Shown here piece by piece: positions 14,836-23,867 of a DNA stretch of 64,000 bases (positions are counted from its first letter, which is position 1; every line of letters starts with the position of its first letter). The notes beneath the pieces are model-generated. The model had not been told where the DNA came from. It made no database searches and saw only the letters and a list, made by a program, of their open reading frames with translations. A program made the translations under genes and the position numbers. The stretch spans positions 1,702,001-1,766,000 of the forward strand of contig JACJYL010000002.1 of NCBI GenBank assembly GCA_020636105.1, read 5' to 3'. The DNA is from Lewinellaceae bacterium. GTDB taxonomy: Bacteria > Bacteroidota > Bacteroidia > Chitinophagales > Saprospiraceae.

Positions 14836-16218
14836 ATGAACTACAGAAAAGAAAAAGACAGCATCGGTTATATTGATGTACCGGCTGACAAGTATTGGGG
14901 CGCTCAAACACAACGTTCTTTTCAAAATTTCAAAATAGGTGGGCATCTTATGCCGGTTGAAATCATTCGTGCTTTCGCCATTCTAAAAAAAGCTGCCGCC
15001 ATCACCAACCTGGAAGCAGGGGTACTTTCCAAAGAAAAATCGGACCTTATCGGAAAGGTCTGTGATGAAATTCTCAAAGGCAAACTGGACGATCAGTTCC
15101 CGTTGGTGGTTTGGCAAACCGGATCGGGTACCCAATCCAACATGAACCTGAATGAGGTCATCGCCAACCGCGGACATATCCTCCACGGGGGAGAATTGAC
15201 GGACGAGAAAAAATTCTTACATCCCAATGATGACGTAAATAAATCACAGTCTTCCAATGATACGTTTCCTACGGCCATGCATATCGCAGCCTATAAGATC
15301 CTGGTAGAGACCACCATCCCGGGTATCGAAGCATTGCGGGATACGCTTGATCAAAAAGCAAAAGCCTTTAAAGATGTCGTAAAAATCGGCCGTACCCACT
15401 TCATGGATGCTACCCCACTGACGGTCGGACAGGAATTTTCCGGCTATGTTTCCCAACTGGACCACGGTCTTGTTGCCATTCAAAACACACTGGATCACCT
15501 TTCTGAACTTGCCCTGGGAGGAACGGCAGTAGGAACCGGGCTCAATACCCCTCCGGGATATGATGTAAATGTGGCCAAAAATATTGCGGCCCTGAGCGAC
15601 CTGCCTTTCAGAACCGCTGACAATAAATTTGAAGCACTCGCTTCTCATGATGCCATCGTGGAAGCGCACGGTGCCCTTAAAACCGTGGCCGTTTCCCTTA
15701 TGAAAATAGGCAACGACATCAGAATGCTGGGCTCGGGGCCACGAAGCGGTATCGGCGAATTGATCCTCCCGGCCAACGAACCAGGCTCATCCATCATGCC
15801 TGGCAAAGTAAACCCTACCCAGTCTGAAGCCCTTACCATGGCCATGGCTCAGGTAATGGGCAATGATGTGACCATCAACATTGGCGGCATGACCGGACAT
15901 TTTGAACTGAATGTATTTAAGCCGGTAATGATCTTTAACTTCCTCAATTCAGCCCGACTCATTGGTGACGCCTGCCAAAGTTTCAATACCAATTGTGCAG
16001 TGGGTATAGAGGTAAACGAAAGCCGGATCACTGAGTTGGTCAACAATTCACTGATGCTGGTAACCGCTTTGAATACGAAGATCGGCTACGACAACGCCGC
16101 TGCCATCGCCAAGAAAGCATACGCTGAAAATACTACCCTGAAGGCTGCCGCCATGGAACTGGGCCTGGTGACCTCCGAACAATTTGACGAATGGGTCAGA
16201 CCTGAGGATATGTGTTAA
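14836..16218 (+). CDS. fumC: class II fumarate hydratase
   Basis: A 460-residue TCA-cycle enzyme interconverting fumarate and malate without an iron-sulfur cluster. It has the family signature GSSIMPGKVNPTQSEAL, which carries the catalytic serine loop, and GTQSNMNLNEVIANR, SSNDTFPTAMH and GRTHFMDATP around the fumarate site. Length matches FumC (about 460-467). It is monocistronic by spacing, preceded by a good -7 box and followed by a strong stem-loop. A close relative such as aspartate ammonia-lyase is less likely: the fumarase-type ELALGGTAVGTGLNTP and the class II fumarase length both fit. Confidence 0.96.
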   Translation: MNYRKEKDSIGYIDVPADKYWGAQTQRSFQNFKIGGHLMPVEIIRAFAILKKAAAITNLEAGVLSKEKSDLIGKVCDEILKGKLDDQFPLVVWQTGSGTQSNMNLNEVIANRGHILHGGELTDEKKFLHPNDDVNKSQSSNDTFPTAMHIAAYKILVETTIPGIEALRDTLDQKAKAFKDVVKIGRTHFMDATPLTVGQEFSGYVSQLDHGLVAIQNTLDHLSELALGGTAVGTGLNTPPGYDVNVAKNIAALSDLPFRTADNKFEALASHDAIVEAHGALKTVAVSLMKIGNDIRMLGSGPRSGIGELILPANEPGSSIMPGKVNPTQSEALTMAMAQVMGNDVTINIGGMTGHFELNVFKPVMIFNFLNSARLIGDACQSFNTNCAVGIEVNESRITELVNNSLMLVTALNTKIGYDNAAAIAKKAYAENTTLKAAAMELGLVTSEQFDEWVRPEDMC

Positions 16219-16258
16219 TATTAAGCCCCGGAAATTTTTATCGTTGTCACAAAATATA

Positions 16259-16309
16259 GATGTTATTGCCCGGAAAGTACCTTCATTTTTACCTTCCGGC
16301 AATAACATC
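16259..16309 (+). terminator. strong stem-loop after fumC
   Basis: GATGTTATTGCC plus CGGAA (16259-16275) pairs with TTCCGGCAATAACATC (16294-16309) with one bulged base, giving about 16 base pairs. A U-tract is missing, so it may terminate, stabilise the 3' end, or both. Confidence 0.5.
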
Positions 16310-16388
16310 TCCTGTGGTGGCTTTCATTTTCAACCCCTTCAACCTGATGTAAACAGTCAAACCTTTTCCCTTTGTTCTCGTAACACTG

Positions 16389-16396
16389 TACCTTTG
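16389..16396 (+). promoter_or_regulatory. -7 box of the HEXXH lipoprotein gene
   Basis: TACCTTTG is an exact TAnnTTTG match 22 bases before the start at 16419. A TTTG occurs upstream at 16371-16374 but only 14 bases away, shorter than the usual spacing. Confidence 0.45.
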
Positions 16397-16418
16397 TGCT
16401 TTTGCAAACATTCTTTCT

Positions 16419-17480
16419 ATGTACAAGTTACACCTTGTTGGCCTTTTCTTGCTGATTACCCTCGTCGGATGTAAATCAAAACAGCACATTCCTGACCCCC
16501 TGACGGAAGATAATTTCCCTTTTGAAATCCTGGACAGTGTTCAGGCCTCCAAAGCCATTGTCGTGGATAAAAAAGATGGCTTTTTCGAAAATATCACTCC
16601 CCTGGATATGTCCATCCAAATGAAGTTCTCCTTAAACGGGAACGAATCCAGGGATGCTTTGCTGGAATCCTACCGGTCTTTTTTGCAAACCGAGGTGATG
16701 GATTTTTCGGAAGAAGAAAAGGTTTTCCTTAAAAAAGTAATGATCCGGGCAATGAATTTATGCAATGGCATGTCCGCGAACCTCGTTCCCGGCCCGGTCA
16801 GACTCATCAAAACACGAGGAAACCACTATGGAGACGGTGCCTTTTACACCCGCGAAAAATGTATTGTTATCCCTGAGAGTGATCTTGGCAATTTTAACGA
16901 GGATAAATTCCTGGCCATTTTGCTTCATGAGTTATCCCATATTATCACCCGTTATACTCCGGAACTTCGGGATCAATTGTACCATACCATAGGTTTTGAA
17001 AAAATAATAACCAATGAAGAACAGTTAGAGATACCGGAACCCTTAAAAAGTCATTTATTGAGTAATCCGGACGGACTCAGCATGTGTTACGCCATCCGAC
17101 TGGTAAAACCCAATGGGAAACTGTTTTGGGCACTGCCCCTGATCCATTGCCCTTATGACCATTATTCAACCGATGTGAATTTGTTTTTTGGCCATCTTAA
17201 ATTTGAATTGTTCGAACTGGACAAAAAGGCCGACGGAAGGTTTGAAGTAGTGACGAACCAACAGGGGCAATCAACTTTGCATATCCAGGAATTTCAGGAC
17301 TTTTTTGAAAAAATCGGGGATAATACGCAATACATCATCCACCCCGACGAGATCATTGCCGAAAATTTTTACATGATGATCCTGGCCACCCATAAAACGG
17401 CCGGCTTCAGTATGGATAATTTTTCGGATCGCGGAAAAAAGCTGATCAATGAGGTAAAAAAAACAGTGATGGCTCATTAG
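16419..17480 (+). CDS. lipoprotein with HEXXH zinc-peptidase motif, function unknown
   Basis: A 353-residue predicted lipoprotein (lipobox LVGC after a hydrophobic signal). A single zincin-like motif HELSH occurs in LAILLHELSHIITRYTPE near residue 170. Further histidine/glutamate candidates for the third ligand lie in the long C-terminal part (IHPDEIIAENFYMMIL, where E and N follow a helix). The region before it resembles a minimal metallopeptidase fold. I cannot name the family. It has its own promoter-like box and is followed by a hairpin, so it is probably monocistronic. Proteolytic activity is inferred only from HEXXH. Confidence 0.75.
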   Translation: MYKLHLVGLFLLITLVGCKSKQHIPDPLTEDNFPFEILDSVQASKAIVVDKKDGFFENITPLDMSIQMKFSLNGNESRDALLESYRSFLQTEVMDFSEEEKVFLKKVMIRAMNLCNGMSANLVPGPVRLIKTRGNHYGDGAFYTREKCIVIPESDLGNFNEDKFLAILLHELSHIITRYTPELRDQLYHTIGFEKIITNEEQLEIPEPLKSHLLSNPDGLSMCYAIRLVKPNGKLFWALPLIHCPYDHYSTDVNLFFGHLKFELFELDKKADGRFEVVTNQQGQSTLHIQEFQDFFEKIGDNTQYIIHPDEIIAENFYMMILATHKTAGFSMDNFSDRGKKLINEVKKTVMAH

Positions 17481-17495
17481 CGTTTTGATAAAATT

Positions 17496-17517
17496 ACGCC
17501 GACCTTCAGGTCGGCGT
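17496..17517 (+). terminator. hairpin after the HEXXH lipoprotein gene
   Basis: ACGCCGACCT and AGGTCGGCGT form a perfect 10-bp GC-rich stem with a very tight loop, 16 bases after the stop. Only a weak T-rich stretch follows. Confidence 0.55.
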
Positions 17518-17619
17518 TGCTGAGTATCTAAGTTTTACTCAATTAATTTTGTCCATGTACTTAATTTTAAGGTTTAGATCGTTATGTTTCAGGTGGTTTA
17601 AAAAGTTTTCATCCTAATA

Positions 17620-20010
17620 ATGAAAAAATTCAAATGGACAAGGCGTCGTAAGGTCATCCTCGTTGCTGCGGGGATATTATTCCTTTGGTATTTGTTCAGC
17701 TTACCGCTCACCTTATTTGACCATCCCACCTGTAGGGTGCTGGAAGACAAAGAGGGCAATCTCCTGGGGGCCCGGATCGCCACTGACGGCCAATGGCGTT
17801 TTCCTGCTGGCGAAAATATCCCCGAAAAATTTAAAACAGCTCTTATTGAATTCGAAGACCGCCGGTTTTTCAGGCATCCGGGCGTGGATCCGAGAGGCTT
17901 GGGAAGGGCTATTTTTCAAAATATTAAAAACCGAAAAATCGTCAGCGGAGGAAGTACCCTGAGTATGCAGGTCATCCGTATGTCGCGCGGACAGAAGTCC
18001 CGGAATATTTTTCAGAAATTTATTGAAATGATCCTGGCGACCCGGCTGGAACTGAGGTATTCCAAAAAAGAAATCCTTGGCCTGTATACCGCCAACGCCC
18101 CCTTTGGGGGCAATGTAGTTGGGCTGGAAGCCGCCGCCTGGCGATATTTTGGCAAACGCCCCAATCTGCTGAGCTGGGGGGAAGCGGCCATGCTGGCTGT
18201 CTTGCCCAATAGTCCAGGCCTCATTCATCCGGGCAGACAAAGGGAAGCCCTGCTCCAAAAACGCAACCGGCTCCTGGTCCGACTGAGAGATAACGGCACC
18301 ATTGATGACCTGACCTGTGAGCTGGCCAGCAGTGAGCCGCTGCCTGAAAAACCGCTGCAACTGCCTCAACTGGCTCCCCATCTTCTCGACCGGAGCTTCA
18401 GCAGTTTGTCAGGAAAGTCGGCAACTCAAAAGTCGCGCATCCGCACCACCCTGGATGCCAATTTGCAATCCCGGATTACCGCAATTATCGAACACCATCA
18501 CAAAAACCTGGCCGCCAACGAAATCCACAATCTTGCCGCTGTCGTTATCGAAGTGGAAACGGGTAATATTCTCGCCTATGTCGGCAACGCCCCCGGTGCA
18601 GGTGAAGATCACGAAGCAGCAGTTGACATTGTCAATGCACCAAGAAGTACGGGGAGTATTCTTAAACCTTTTCTCTATGCCATGATGCTTCAGGAGGGCC
18701 AAATTTTTCCGCAAACGCTCATTCCCGATGTTCCGACTATACTCAGTGGGTACCGGCCCGAGAATTTTCATGAAAAATACGATGGGGCAGTTCCGGCAAA
18801 AAAAGTACTGAGCAGATCACTCAATGTTCCAATGGTGCACATGTTACATGATTACGGGCTCGAAAAATTTCACCACAACCTGAAAAAATTCGGCTTCTCC
18901 ACCATTAACAAACCTCCCGGGCACTATGGACTGACGCTGATCCTTGGCGGGGCGGAGATCAATTTACTGGAAGTGACCAATGCTTATGCCTGTATGGCGC
19001 GTATGCTCAATCATGTTTACCTGTTCGACGGCGAATACGACCCGGTAGATTTTCGGCCTGCGAACTATTTTCAAGACTTCAAAGTCACCCCGACCCCAAA
19101 AGAAAAGCTGGAAAAGACGCCCGACGTAATCAGCGCCTCTGCCGCCTGGCTCACTTTCGACGCCATGCAGGAAGTAGAACGTCCCAACTCGGAGGGAGGA
19201 TGGGAAAACTTCCGGTCGCGGCGGCGGATCGCCTGGAAAACGGGAACAAGTTTCGGCTTCAGGGATGCCTGGGCCGTTGGCGTAACCCCCAAATATGCCG
19301 TTGGAATATGGGCAGGAAATGCGGACGGGGAAGGCCGCCCGGGACTGGTAGGAGTGCTGGCCTCCGCGCCGGTATTGTTTGACATTTTTAATGCCTTGCC
19401 CCCCGACAACAAATGGTTCGATCAACCATTTGACGATATGAAAAGAATCCCTGTTTGTCATGATAGCGGGTATCTTCCATTGCCCATTTGTCCCGTGGAT
19501 ACGGTCTGGGTACCGGCCAACTCCGTCAATGCAAGACCTTGCCCCTACCATACCATTATCCACCTGGATGAAAGTGAACAGTGGCAGGTCAACGCCGGTT
19601 GCGAAGCCCCTGATAAAATAGTGCACCGCCCTTGGTTTGTGCTGCCTCCCTTGTCCGAATATTACTTCAAAAGTAAAAATCCTACTTACGCCGTACTTCC
19701 TCCTTTCCGGAAGGATTGTATCAGCGAAGCGCAGGAAACCAATCCCATGCAGCTCATCTACCCTAAACACCCTACCCGGATTTACGTACCTACAGATCTG
19801 GACGGCAAACTCTCCAGAACGGTTTTCTCCGTAGCACACAGAGACCCGGCCGTGACCATTTATTGGCACATTGATGACGAATACATCGGGAGCACCAAAG
19901 ACTTTCACAACATGGAACTCAATCCTCCCGAGGGCGATCATTACCTGACTCTTGTGGATGAATCCGGCAACCGTTTGGTGCAAAAATTTGTTATTATCAA
20001 GAAAAATTGA
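17620..20010 (+). CDS. pbpC: penicillin-binding protein 1C
   Basis: A 796-residue bifunctional class A PBP. Membrane anchor at about 10-30 (KVILVAAGILFLWYLFSLPL). The GT51 glycosyltransferase domain (about 50-225) has FEDRRFFRHPGVDPRG with the catalytic glutamate, and GGSTLSMQVIRM. The transpeptidase domain (about 300-580) has SxxK in GSILKPFLYAM, SxN in SRSLNVPMVH and KTGTSFGFRDAW. The C-terminal about 90 residues (from YPKHPTRIYVPTDLDG) match the BiPBP_C domain found in PbpC. The alpha-2-macroglobulin gene that often accompanies pbpC is absent here. The next gene begins immediately after the stop codon. Confidence 0.95.
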   Translation: MKKFKWTRRRKVILVAAGILFLWYLFSLPLTLFDHPTCRVLEDKEGNLLGARIATDGQWRFPAGENIPEKFKTALIEFEDRRFFRHPGVDPRGLGRAIFQNIKNRKIVSGGSTLSMQVIRMSRGQKSRNIFQKFIEMILATRLELRYSKKEILGLYTANAPFGGNVVGLEAAAWRYFGKRPNLLSWGEAAMLAVLPNSPGLIHPGRQREALLQKRNRLLVRLRDNGTIDDLTCELASSEPLPEKPLQLPQLAPHLLDRSFSSLSGKSATQKSRIRTTLDANLQSRITAIIEHHHKNLAANEIHNLAAVVIEVETGNILAYVGNAPGAGEDHEAAVDIVNAPRSTGSILKPFLYAMMLQEGQIFPQTLIPDVPTILSGYRPENFHEKYDGAVPAKKVLSRSLNVPMVHMLHDYGLEKFHHNLKKFGFSTINKPPGHYGLTLILGGAEINLLEVTNAYACMARMLNHVYLFDGEYDPVDFRPANYFQDFKVTPTPKEKLEKTPDVISASAAWLTFDAMQEVERPNSEGGWENFRSRRRIAWKTGTSFGFRDAWAVGVTPKYAVGIWAGNADGEGRPGLVGVLASAPVLFDIFNALPPDNKWFDQPFDDMKRIPVCHDSGYLPLPICPVDTVWVPANSVNARPCPYHTIIHLDESEQWQVNAGCEAPDKIVHRPWFVLPPLSEYYFKSKNPTYAVLPPFRKDCISEAQETNPMQLIYPKHPTRIYVPTDLDGKLSRTVFSVAHRDPAVTIYWHIDDEYIGSTKDFHNMELNPPEGDHYLTLVDESGNRLVQKFVIIKKN

Positions 20011-21144
20011 TTGTTCAAGCATCAAAACAGGCCTTTGAAAAAACTGCTTGCTGTCTTATTCCTTTTTACATTTCTTCACGCCGCTCCGCTTTCGGCGCAA
20101 TGCCCCATTTATGCCAAAATTCCCGATTCCGTTATCTATGACGTGGAAAAACTGGGCCTTGCCCTTACCCAAAATGTCGAAAAAGAAAACGACAAAGCCT
20201 GCCATATCTTCCAGTGGATACGTACAAATATCAAATACGACAGCGAAGCCTATCGCAGGAATAAAAAGCGGATCAACGCTACCACCGCCGATGTATTGAA
20301 ACGAAGGGAAGCCGTGTGCCTCGGATATTCACAGCTTTTCGCTGAAATGTGCCAGGCAGCCGGGTTAAACGCGATGGTCATTGACGGATACAGCAAACAA
20401 GGAGCCATACCGCCGGATATGGAGGAAGGGGATCATGCCTGGAATGCCGTTCAGATCGATGGCCAATGGTACCTGGCGGATGTAACGTGGGCGGCGGATT
20501 CAAGGGGCGAAACTTATTTTTGCAGCCCTCCCGAAGATTTTATAAAAGAACATCTGCCTGCCGATCCCATGTGGCAGCTTCTGGACCACCCCGTTTCCGC
20601 CGACCAGTTCAGGCAGGGCACTGTTACCCCACAGAAAACCTATCCTGCCTTTTCTTTTTCGGATAGCATAAAAGTCTTTTTGGAGCTGTCTCCTGCAAAC
20701 CAGAAAATAAAGAGCGCCGAAAATGCCTATATTTTCAATCCCACCGGGTCCAACCGGGAATTGCTTGGACACGCCTATGTCGATTTTGCCCTGTCAATGA
20801 CCCCTGAAGCGGAGCGACTCCAATCCTCAGGAAGCATGGATTCACTTACCCTCCTACAATTGGAAATGATTCGCTTTTTCAGGTTGGCGCACCAATACAC
20901 GGCATTGCTCGACTGGCAAAGAGATAATTTTGCTAATATCCTCATCAACCAGGCCGTCAGCTATGCTGCACAATTACCCAATGCGCCTTCCTTTCCGGAG
21001 GCCAAAGAGATCCTCGACCAGATGAAAAATTTGCTACTCGAAGCCAAAAACTTACTTGAACAAGAAAAAATTGAACATTTCCCTTCCCATACTTTAGAAA
21101 TTTGCGAAGAATATTTAAAATGGGTGGAGACCTATTGGGATTAA
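20011..21144 (+). CDS. secreted transglutaminase-like protein
   Basis: A 369-377-residue exported protein with a transglutaminase/protease-fold core. The triad is readable as C in REAVCLGYSQLFAEMC, H in GDHAWNAVQIDG and D in WYLADVTWAADS. It follows pbpC with no gap, so translation is probably coupled. No ATG lies near: TTG at 20011, or more likely TTG at 20035, which gives KKLLAVLFLFTFLHAAPLSA as a neat signal peptide. The C-terminal third is helical with a glutamate/lysine-rich segment and no recognisable domain. Bacterial members cleave or cross-link peptides; a cell-wall role beside pbpC is only suggested by position. Confidence 0.85.
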   Translation: MFKHQNRPLKKLLAVLFLFTFLHAAPLSAQCPIYAKIPDSVIYDVEKLGLALTQNVEKENDKACHIFQWIRTNIKYDSEAYRRNKKRINATTADVLKRREAVCLGYSQLFAEMCQAAGLNAMVIDGYSKQGAIPPDMEEGDHAWNAVQIDGQWYLADVTWAADSRGETYFCSPPEDFIKEHLPADPMWQLLDHPVSADQFRQGTVTPQKTYPAFSFSDSIKVFLELSPANQKIKSAENAYIFNPTGSNRELLGHAYVDFALSMTPEAERLQSSGSMDSLTLLQLEMIRFFRLAHQYTALLDWQRDNFANILINQAVSYAAQLPNAPSFPEAKEILDQMKNLLLEAKNLLEQEKIEHFPSHTLEICEEYLKWVETYWD

Positions 21145-21279
21145 AATCCTATGCTTCAAAGAAATATTTCAAGATGCCTTTTCTGTGAGAGATTAAACTG
21201 ACCAAATTTAATTTTCCCACATTAAAATAAACGTTAGTGTAAAAATTACATAAAGTGTGCTATTTTTTTGCCTTAATAG

Positions 21280-21310
21280 TTGACTATCAACAAAATGAGA
21301 TATATCTTCG
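21280..21310 (+). promoter_or_regulatory. promoter of the glycogen-binding-domain gene
   Basis: TTG (21280-21282) and TATCTTCG (21303-21310, seven of eight to TAnnTTTG) are 20 bases apart, matching the Bacteroidota sigma-A layout. The start codon is 30 bases downstream. Confidence 0.55.
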
Positions 21311-21340
21311 CGCAAAATTTAGAAAAATCTTATACTCACG

Positions 21341-21883
21341 ATGATTAAGAAACAGTATTCAAAAAGCAAATCACTTTGCAAAGTGACCTTTACTCTTCCC
21401 AAAGAAGCCGCTTCTGATGCAAAAGAAGTACGCATTTTGGGTGAATTCAACGACTGGAACTGGGAGAAAGCTCCTGCGATGAAAGCCGACAAAAAGGAAT
21501 TCAAAGCTACCCTTGAGCTTGCCACAGGACGCCCATATCAATTTCGCTATATGATTGATCACGAACGCTGGGAAAACGATTGGAATGCAGATGACTACGT
21601 TATCTCTCCATTCACCGGCGCTGAAAATTCAGTGGTGATCGTTGAAGAAAAACTGGATGTTGCTCCTGTAGCGAAAAAAGCAGCTCCTGCCAAGAAAGCA
21701 CCTGCTGCAAAAAAAGCAACTACTGAAAAGAAAGCAGCTCCGACGGCAAAAGCAACTCCGGTGGCTCCAGTCGCAAAAGCAACTCCGGTAGCTAAGAAAG
21801 CTCCTGCAACTAAAGTAGTTAAAGCTAAAGTTGAAAAAACGGCTAAAGCTACCGCCAAAGGAGGAAAAAACGCTAAGAAGTAA
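21341..21883 (+). CDS. glycogen-binding (CBM48-like) domain fused to a histone-H1-like tail
   Basis: A 180-residue protein with two halves. Residues 10-100 form an isoamylase/AMPK-beta-type carbohydrate-binding module: CKVTFTLPKEAA, VRILGEFNDWNWEKAPAM, LELATGRPYQFRYMID and WENDWNADDYV. The W and N residues match alpha-glucan binding positions. Residues 105-180 are a low-complexity lysine/alanine/proline tail with repeated PAKKAPAAKKA- and KATPVA-type units, like histone H1 and bacterial Hc1/AlgP tails. No catalytic domain is attached. The gene stands alone with its own promoter and terminator. It could tether glycogen to nucleic acid or polyphosphate, but this is conjecture. Confidence 0.85.
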   Translation: MIKKQYSKSKSLCKVTFTLPKEAASDAKEVRILGEFNDWNWEKAPAMKADKKEFKATLELATGRPYQFRYMIDHERWENDWNADDYVISPFTGAENSVVIVEEKLDVAPVAKKAAPAKKAPAAKKATTEKKAAPTAKATPVAPVAKATPVAKKAPATKVVKAKVEKTAKATAKGGKNAKK

Positions 21884-21987
21884 TAAATAATAACGGACAA
21901 ATAATTTATTTAAAATACTGGTAATCAGTAATTTATTTCAATTAATTATCCATTTATTTGACTTTCTCAGCAAAGTAAAGATTTAAA

Positions 21988-22027
21988 GAAAAAAGGCTAA
22001 AGTGGAATTTCCGCTCTAGCCTTTTTC
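21988..22027. terminator. bidirectional terminator between convergent genes
   Basis: A6-GGCTA (21989-21999) pairs with TAGCC-T5 (22017-22026) around a further GGAA/TTCC inner stem. A- and T-tracts on either side serve both converging genes, the glycogen-binding-domain gene and lysS. Confidence 0.85.
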
Positions 22028-22052
22028 TATTTCTATAAACTTTGCTCCGTCT

Positions 22053-23576
22053 TTAGCCTTTCTTCTCGGCCTTCATCTGAGGAAAGAAAAGCACCTCCTG
22101 GATGGACCGCTGGTTGGTCAGCATCATGGTCAATCGATCCATACCAATACCAAGTCCTGATGTCGGAGGCATGCCGTATTCGATGGAACGGAGAAAATCC
22201 TCATCCAGCACCATCGCGTCATGATCACCCCGCTCGGCAAGTTTGAGCTGATCCTCAAAACGCTCCCGCTGATCAATGGGGTCGTTGAGCTCTGAATAAG
22301 CATTGGCAATTTCCTTTCCATTGACAAATAACTCAAAACGTTCCACCAACCCCTCCACGGAACGGTGTTTTTTCGCCAAAGGCGTCATCTCTATCGGATA
22401 ATCCGTGATATAAGTCGGCTGGATCAGGTTGGCTTCCACTTTTTCACCAAAGATCTCATCGATCAATTTTCCTTTCCCCATACTGTCGTCCACCGCGATG
22501 TGAAGGTCTGTGCACACTTTCCGCAAAGCCGCCTCATCCATTTCAGAAACATCGATTCCTGTAAATTCCTTGATGGAATCGTACATGCTCAAACGGCGGT
22601 AAGGTCCGGCAAAATCTATCTTTTTATCTTCATAGTTCACCACTGTGCCCCCGGTCACCTCTTTAGTGATATATTCCAGGCAGTTTTCCACCATCTCCAT
22701 CATCCAGTTGTAATCTTTATAGGCCACATAAATTTCCATACTGGTAAACTCAGGATTGTGGGTTCTGTCCATCCCTTCATTCCTGAACATTTTTCCAATC
22801 TCATACACCCCTTCAAAACCGCCCACGATCAGTCGCTTGAGGTAGAGTTCATTGGCAATACGCATATACAAAGGCATTTCCAACGTATTGTGAAAAGTCT
22901 CAAAAGGACGAGCCGCTGCGCCACCGTGAATAGGCTGCAATACAGGCGTTTCTACTTCGAGCCATCCCTTGTCGTCAAAAAACCTGCGCATAGACGACAG
23001 GATCTTGCTGCGGGTGATAAAAATGTCCTTCACATGAGGGTTAACCGTGAGGTCCACATAACGCTGACGGTAACGCATCTCAGGATCTGTAAAAGCATCA
23101 TGGACATTACCCTCTTCATCTGTTTTAACAATGGGCAACGGGCGAAGAGATTTGCTCAGGAATTTGAACTCGGAGGCATGCACGGAAATTTCCCCCACCT
23201 GGGTACGAAAAGCATAGCCTTTGATTCCTACAAAATCACCAATATCCAGCAATTTTTTGAACAACGTATTGTAAAGTTCTTTATCCTCTCCCGGAGCAAT
23301 TTCATCCCTTTTGATATAGACCTGTATCCTTCCTGTTGAATCCTGGATTTCGGCAAATGCAGCTTTTCCCATCACCCTGCGGGACATGATCCTACCGGCA
23401 ATGCTGACTTCCTTGAAGTTGTCCTCCCCTTCCGCCGGCTCATCTTTATAATTGGCCTTGATCTCTGTGGCGTATGCCGTAACCGGATAGGCTTCCGCAG
23501 GATAAGGGTCAATGCCCAGTTCTCTGATCTTTTGAAGATTCTCTCTTCTTACAATTTCCTGTTCACTTAATTGCAT
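22053..23576 (-). CDS. lysS: lysyl-tRNA synthetase, class II
   Basis: A 507-residue enzyme charging tRNA-Lys. The N-terminal OB-fold anticodon-binding domain (about 55-150, VSIAGRIMSRRVMGKAAF) is followed by the class II core. Motif 1 leads into GGAAARPFETFHN, motif 2 is FRNEGMDRTHNPEFT, and motif 3 is GLGIGMDRLTMML. The C-terminal QVLFFPQMK-type ending reads EVLFFPQMKAEKKG. All features and the length are standard. It faces the glycogen-binding-domain gene across a shared terminator. Confidence 0.97.
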   Translation of the reverse strand: MQLSEQEIVRRENLQKIRELGIDPYPAEAYPVTAYATEIKANYKDEPAEGEDNFKEVSIAGRIMSRRVMGKAAFAEIQDSTGRIQVYIKRDEIAPGEDKELYNTLFKKLLDIGDFVGIKGYAFRTQVGEISVHASEFKFLSKSLRPLPIVKTDEEGNVHDAFTDPEMRYRQRYVDLTVNPHVKDIFITRSKILSSMRRFFDDKGWLEVETPVLQPIHGGAAARPFETFHNTLEMPLYMRIANELYLKRLIVGGFEGVYEIGKMFRNEGMDRTHNPEFTSMEIYVAYKDYNWMMEMVENCLEYITKEVTGGTVVNYEDKKIDFAGPYRRLSMYDSIKEFTGIDVSEMDEAALRKVCTDLHIAVDDSMGKGKLIDEIFGEKVEANLIQPTYITDYPIEMTPLAKKHRSVEGLVERFELFVNGKEIANAYSELNDPIDQRERFEDQLKLAERGDHDAMVLDEDFLRSIEYGMPPTSGLGIGMDRLTMMLTNQRSIQEVLFFPQMKAEKKG

Positions 23577-23635
23577 GTGTACTTTTTTTTAAAATACCGG
23601 ATCTGTTCCGGTTAAACATAATTTTTTAAGAAGCG

Positions 23636-23643
23636 CAAAAATA
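23636..23643 (-). promoter_or_regulatory. candidate -7 box of lysS
   Basis: On the minus strand TATTTTTG is an exact TAnnTTTG match, 60 bases before the lysS start. No TTTG at ideal spacing upstream. Confidence 0.35.
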
Positions 23644-23867
23644 AGCTTTTCTTCTGTTATTGCCTATAATAATCAAAGTCCTTCAAGGAAAGTTCCCCGC
23701 CTATCCTCAATTGAGGTCTATTTTCCTCCCTGGGATCGCTAAAATCTGACCAAACAAAAATATAATAGTCCGAAAATCTCCCGCTCTCAAAAAAATATCC
23801 CCTTTCAGTAACCTATTCTTTTTTCAGCGCATAAAGTAAAATCTAATAAACCTAAAATTTGACCACC

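Noticed and set aside
22365..23339. 324-residue frame opposite lysS
   Set aside because: Histidine-rich antisense shadow of a strongly conserved housekeeping gene.
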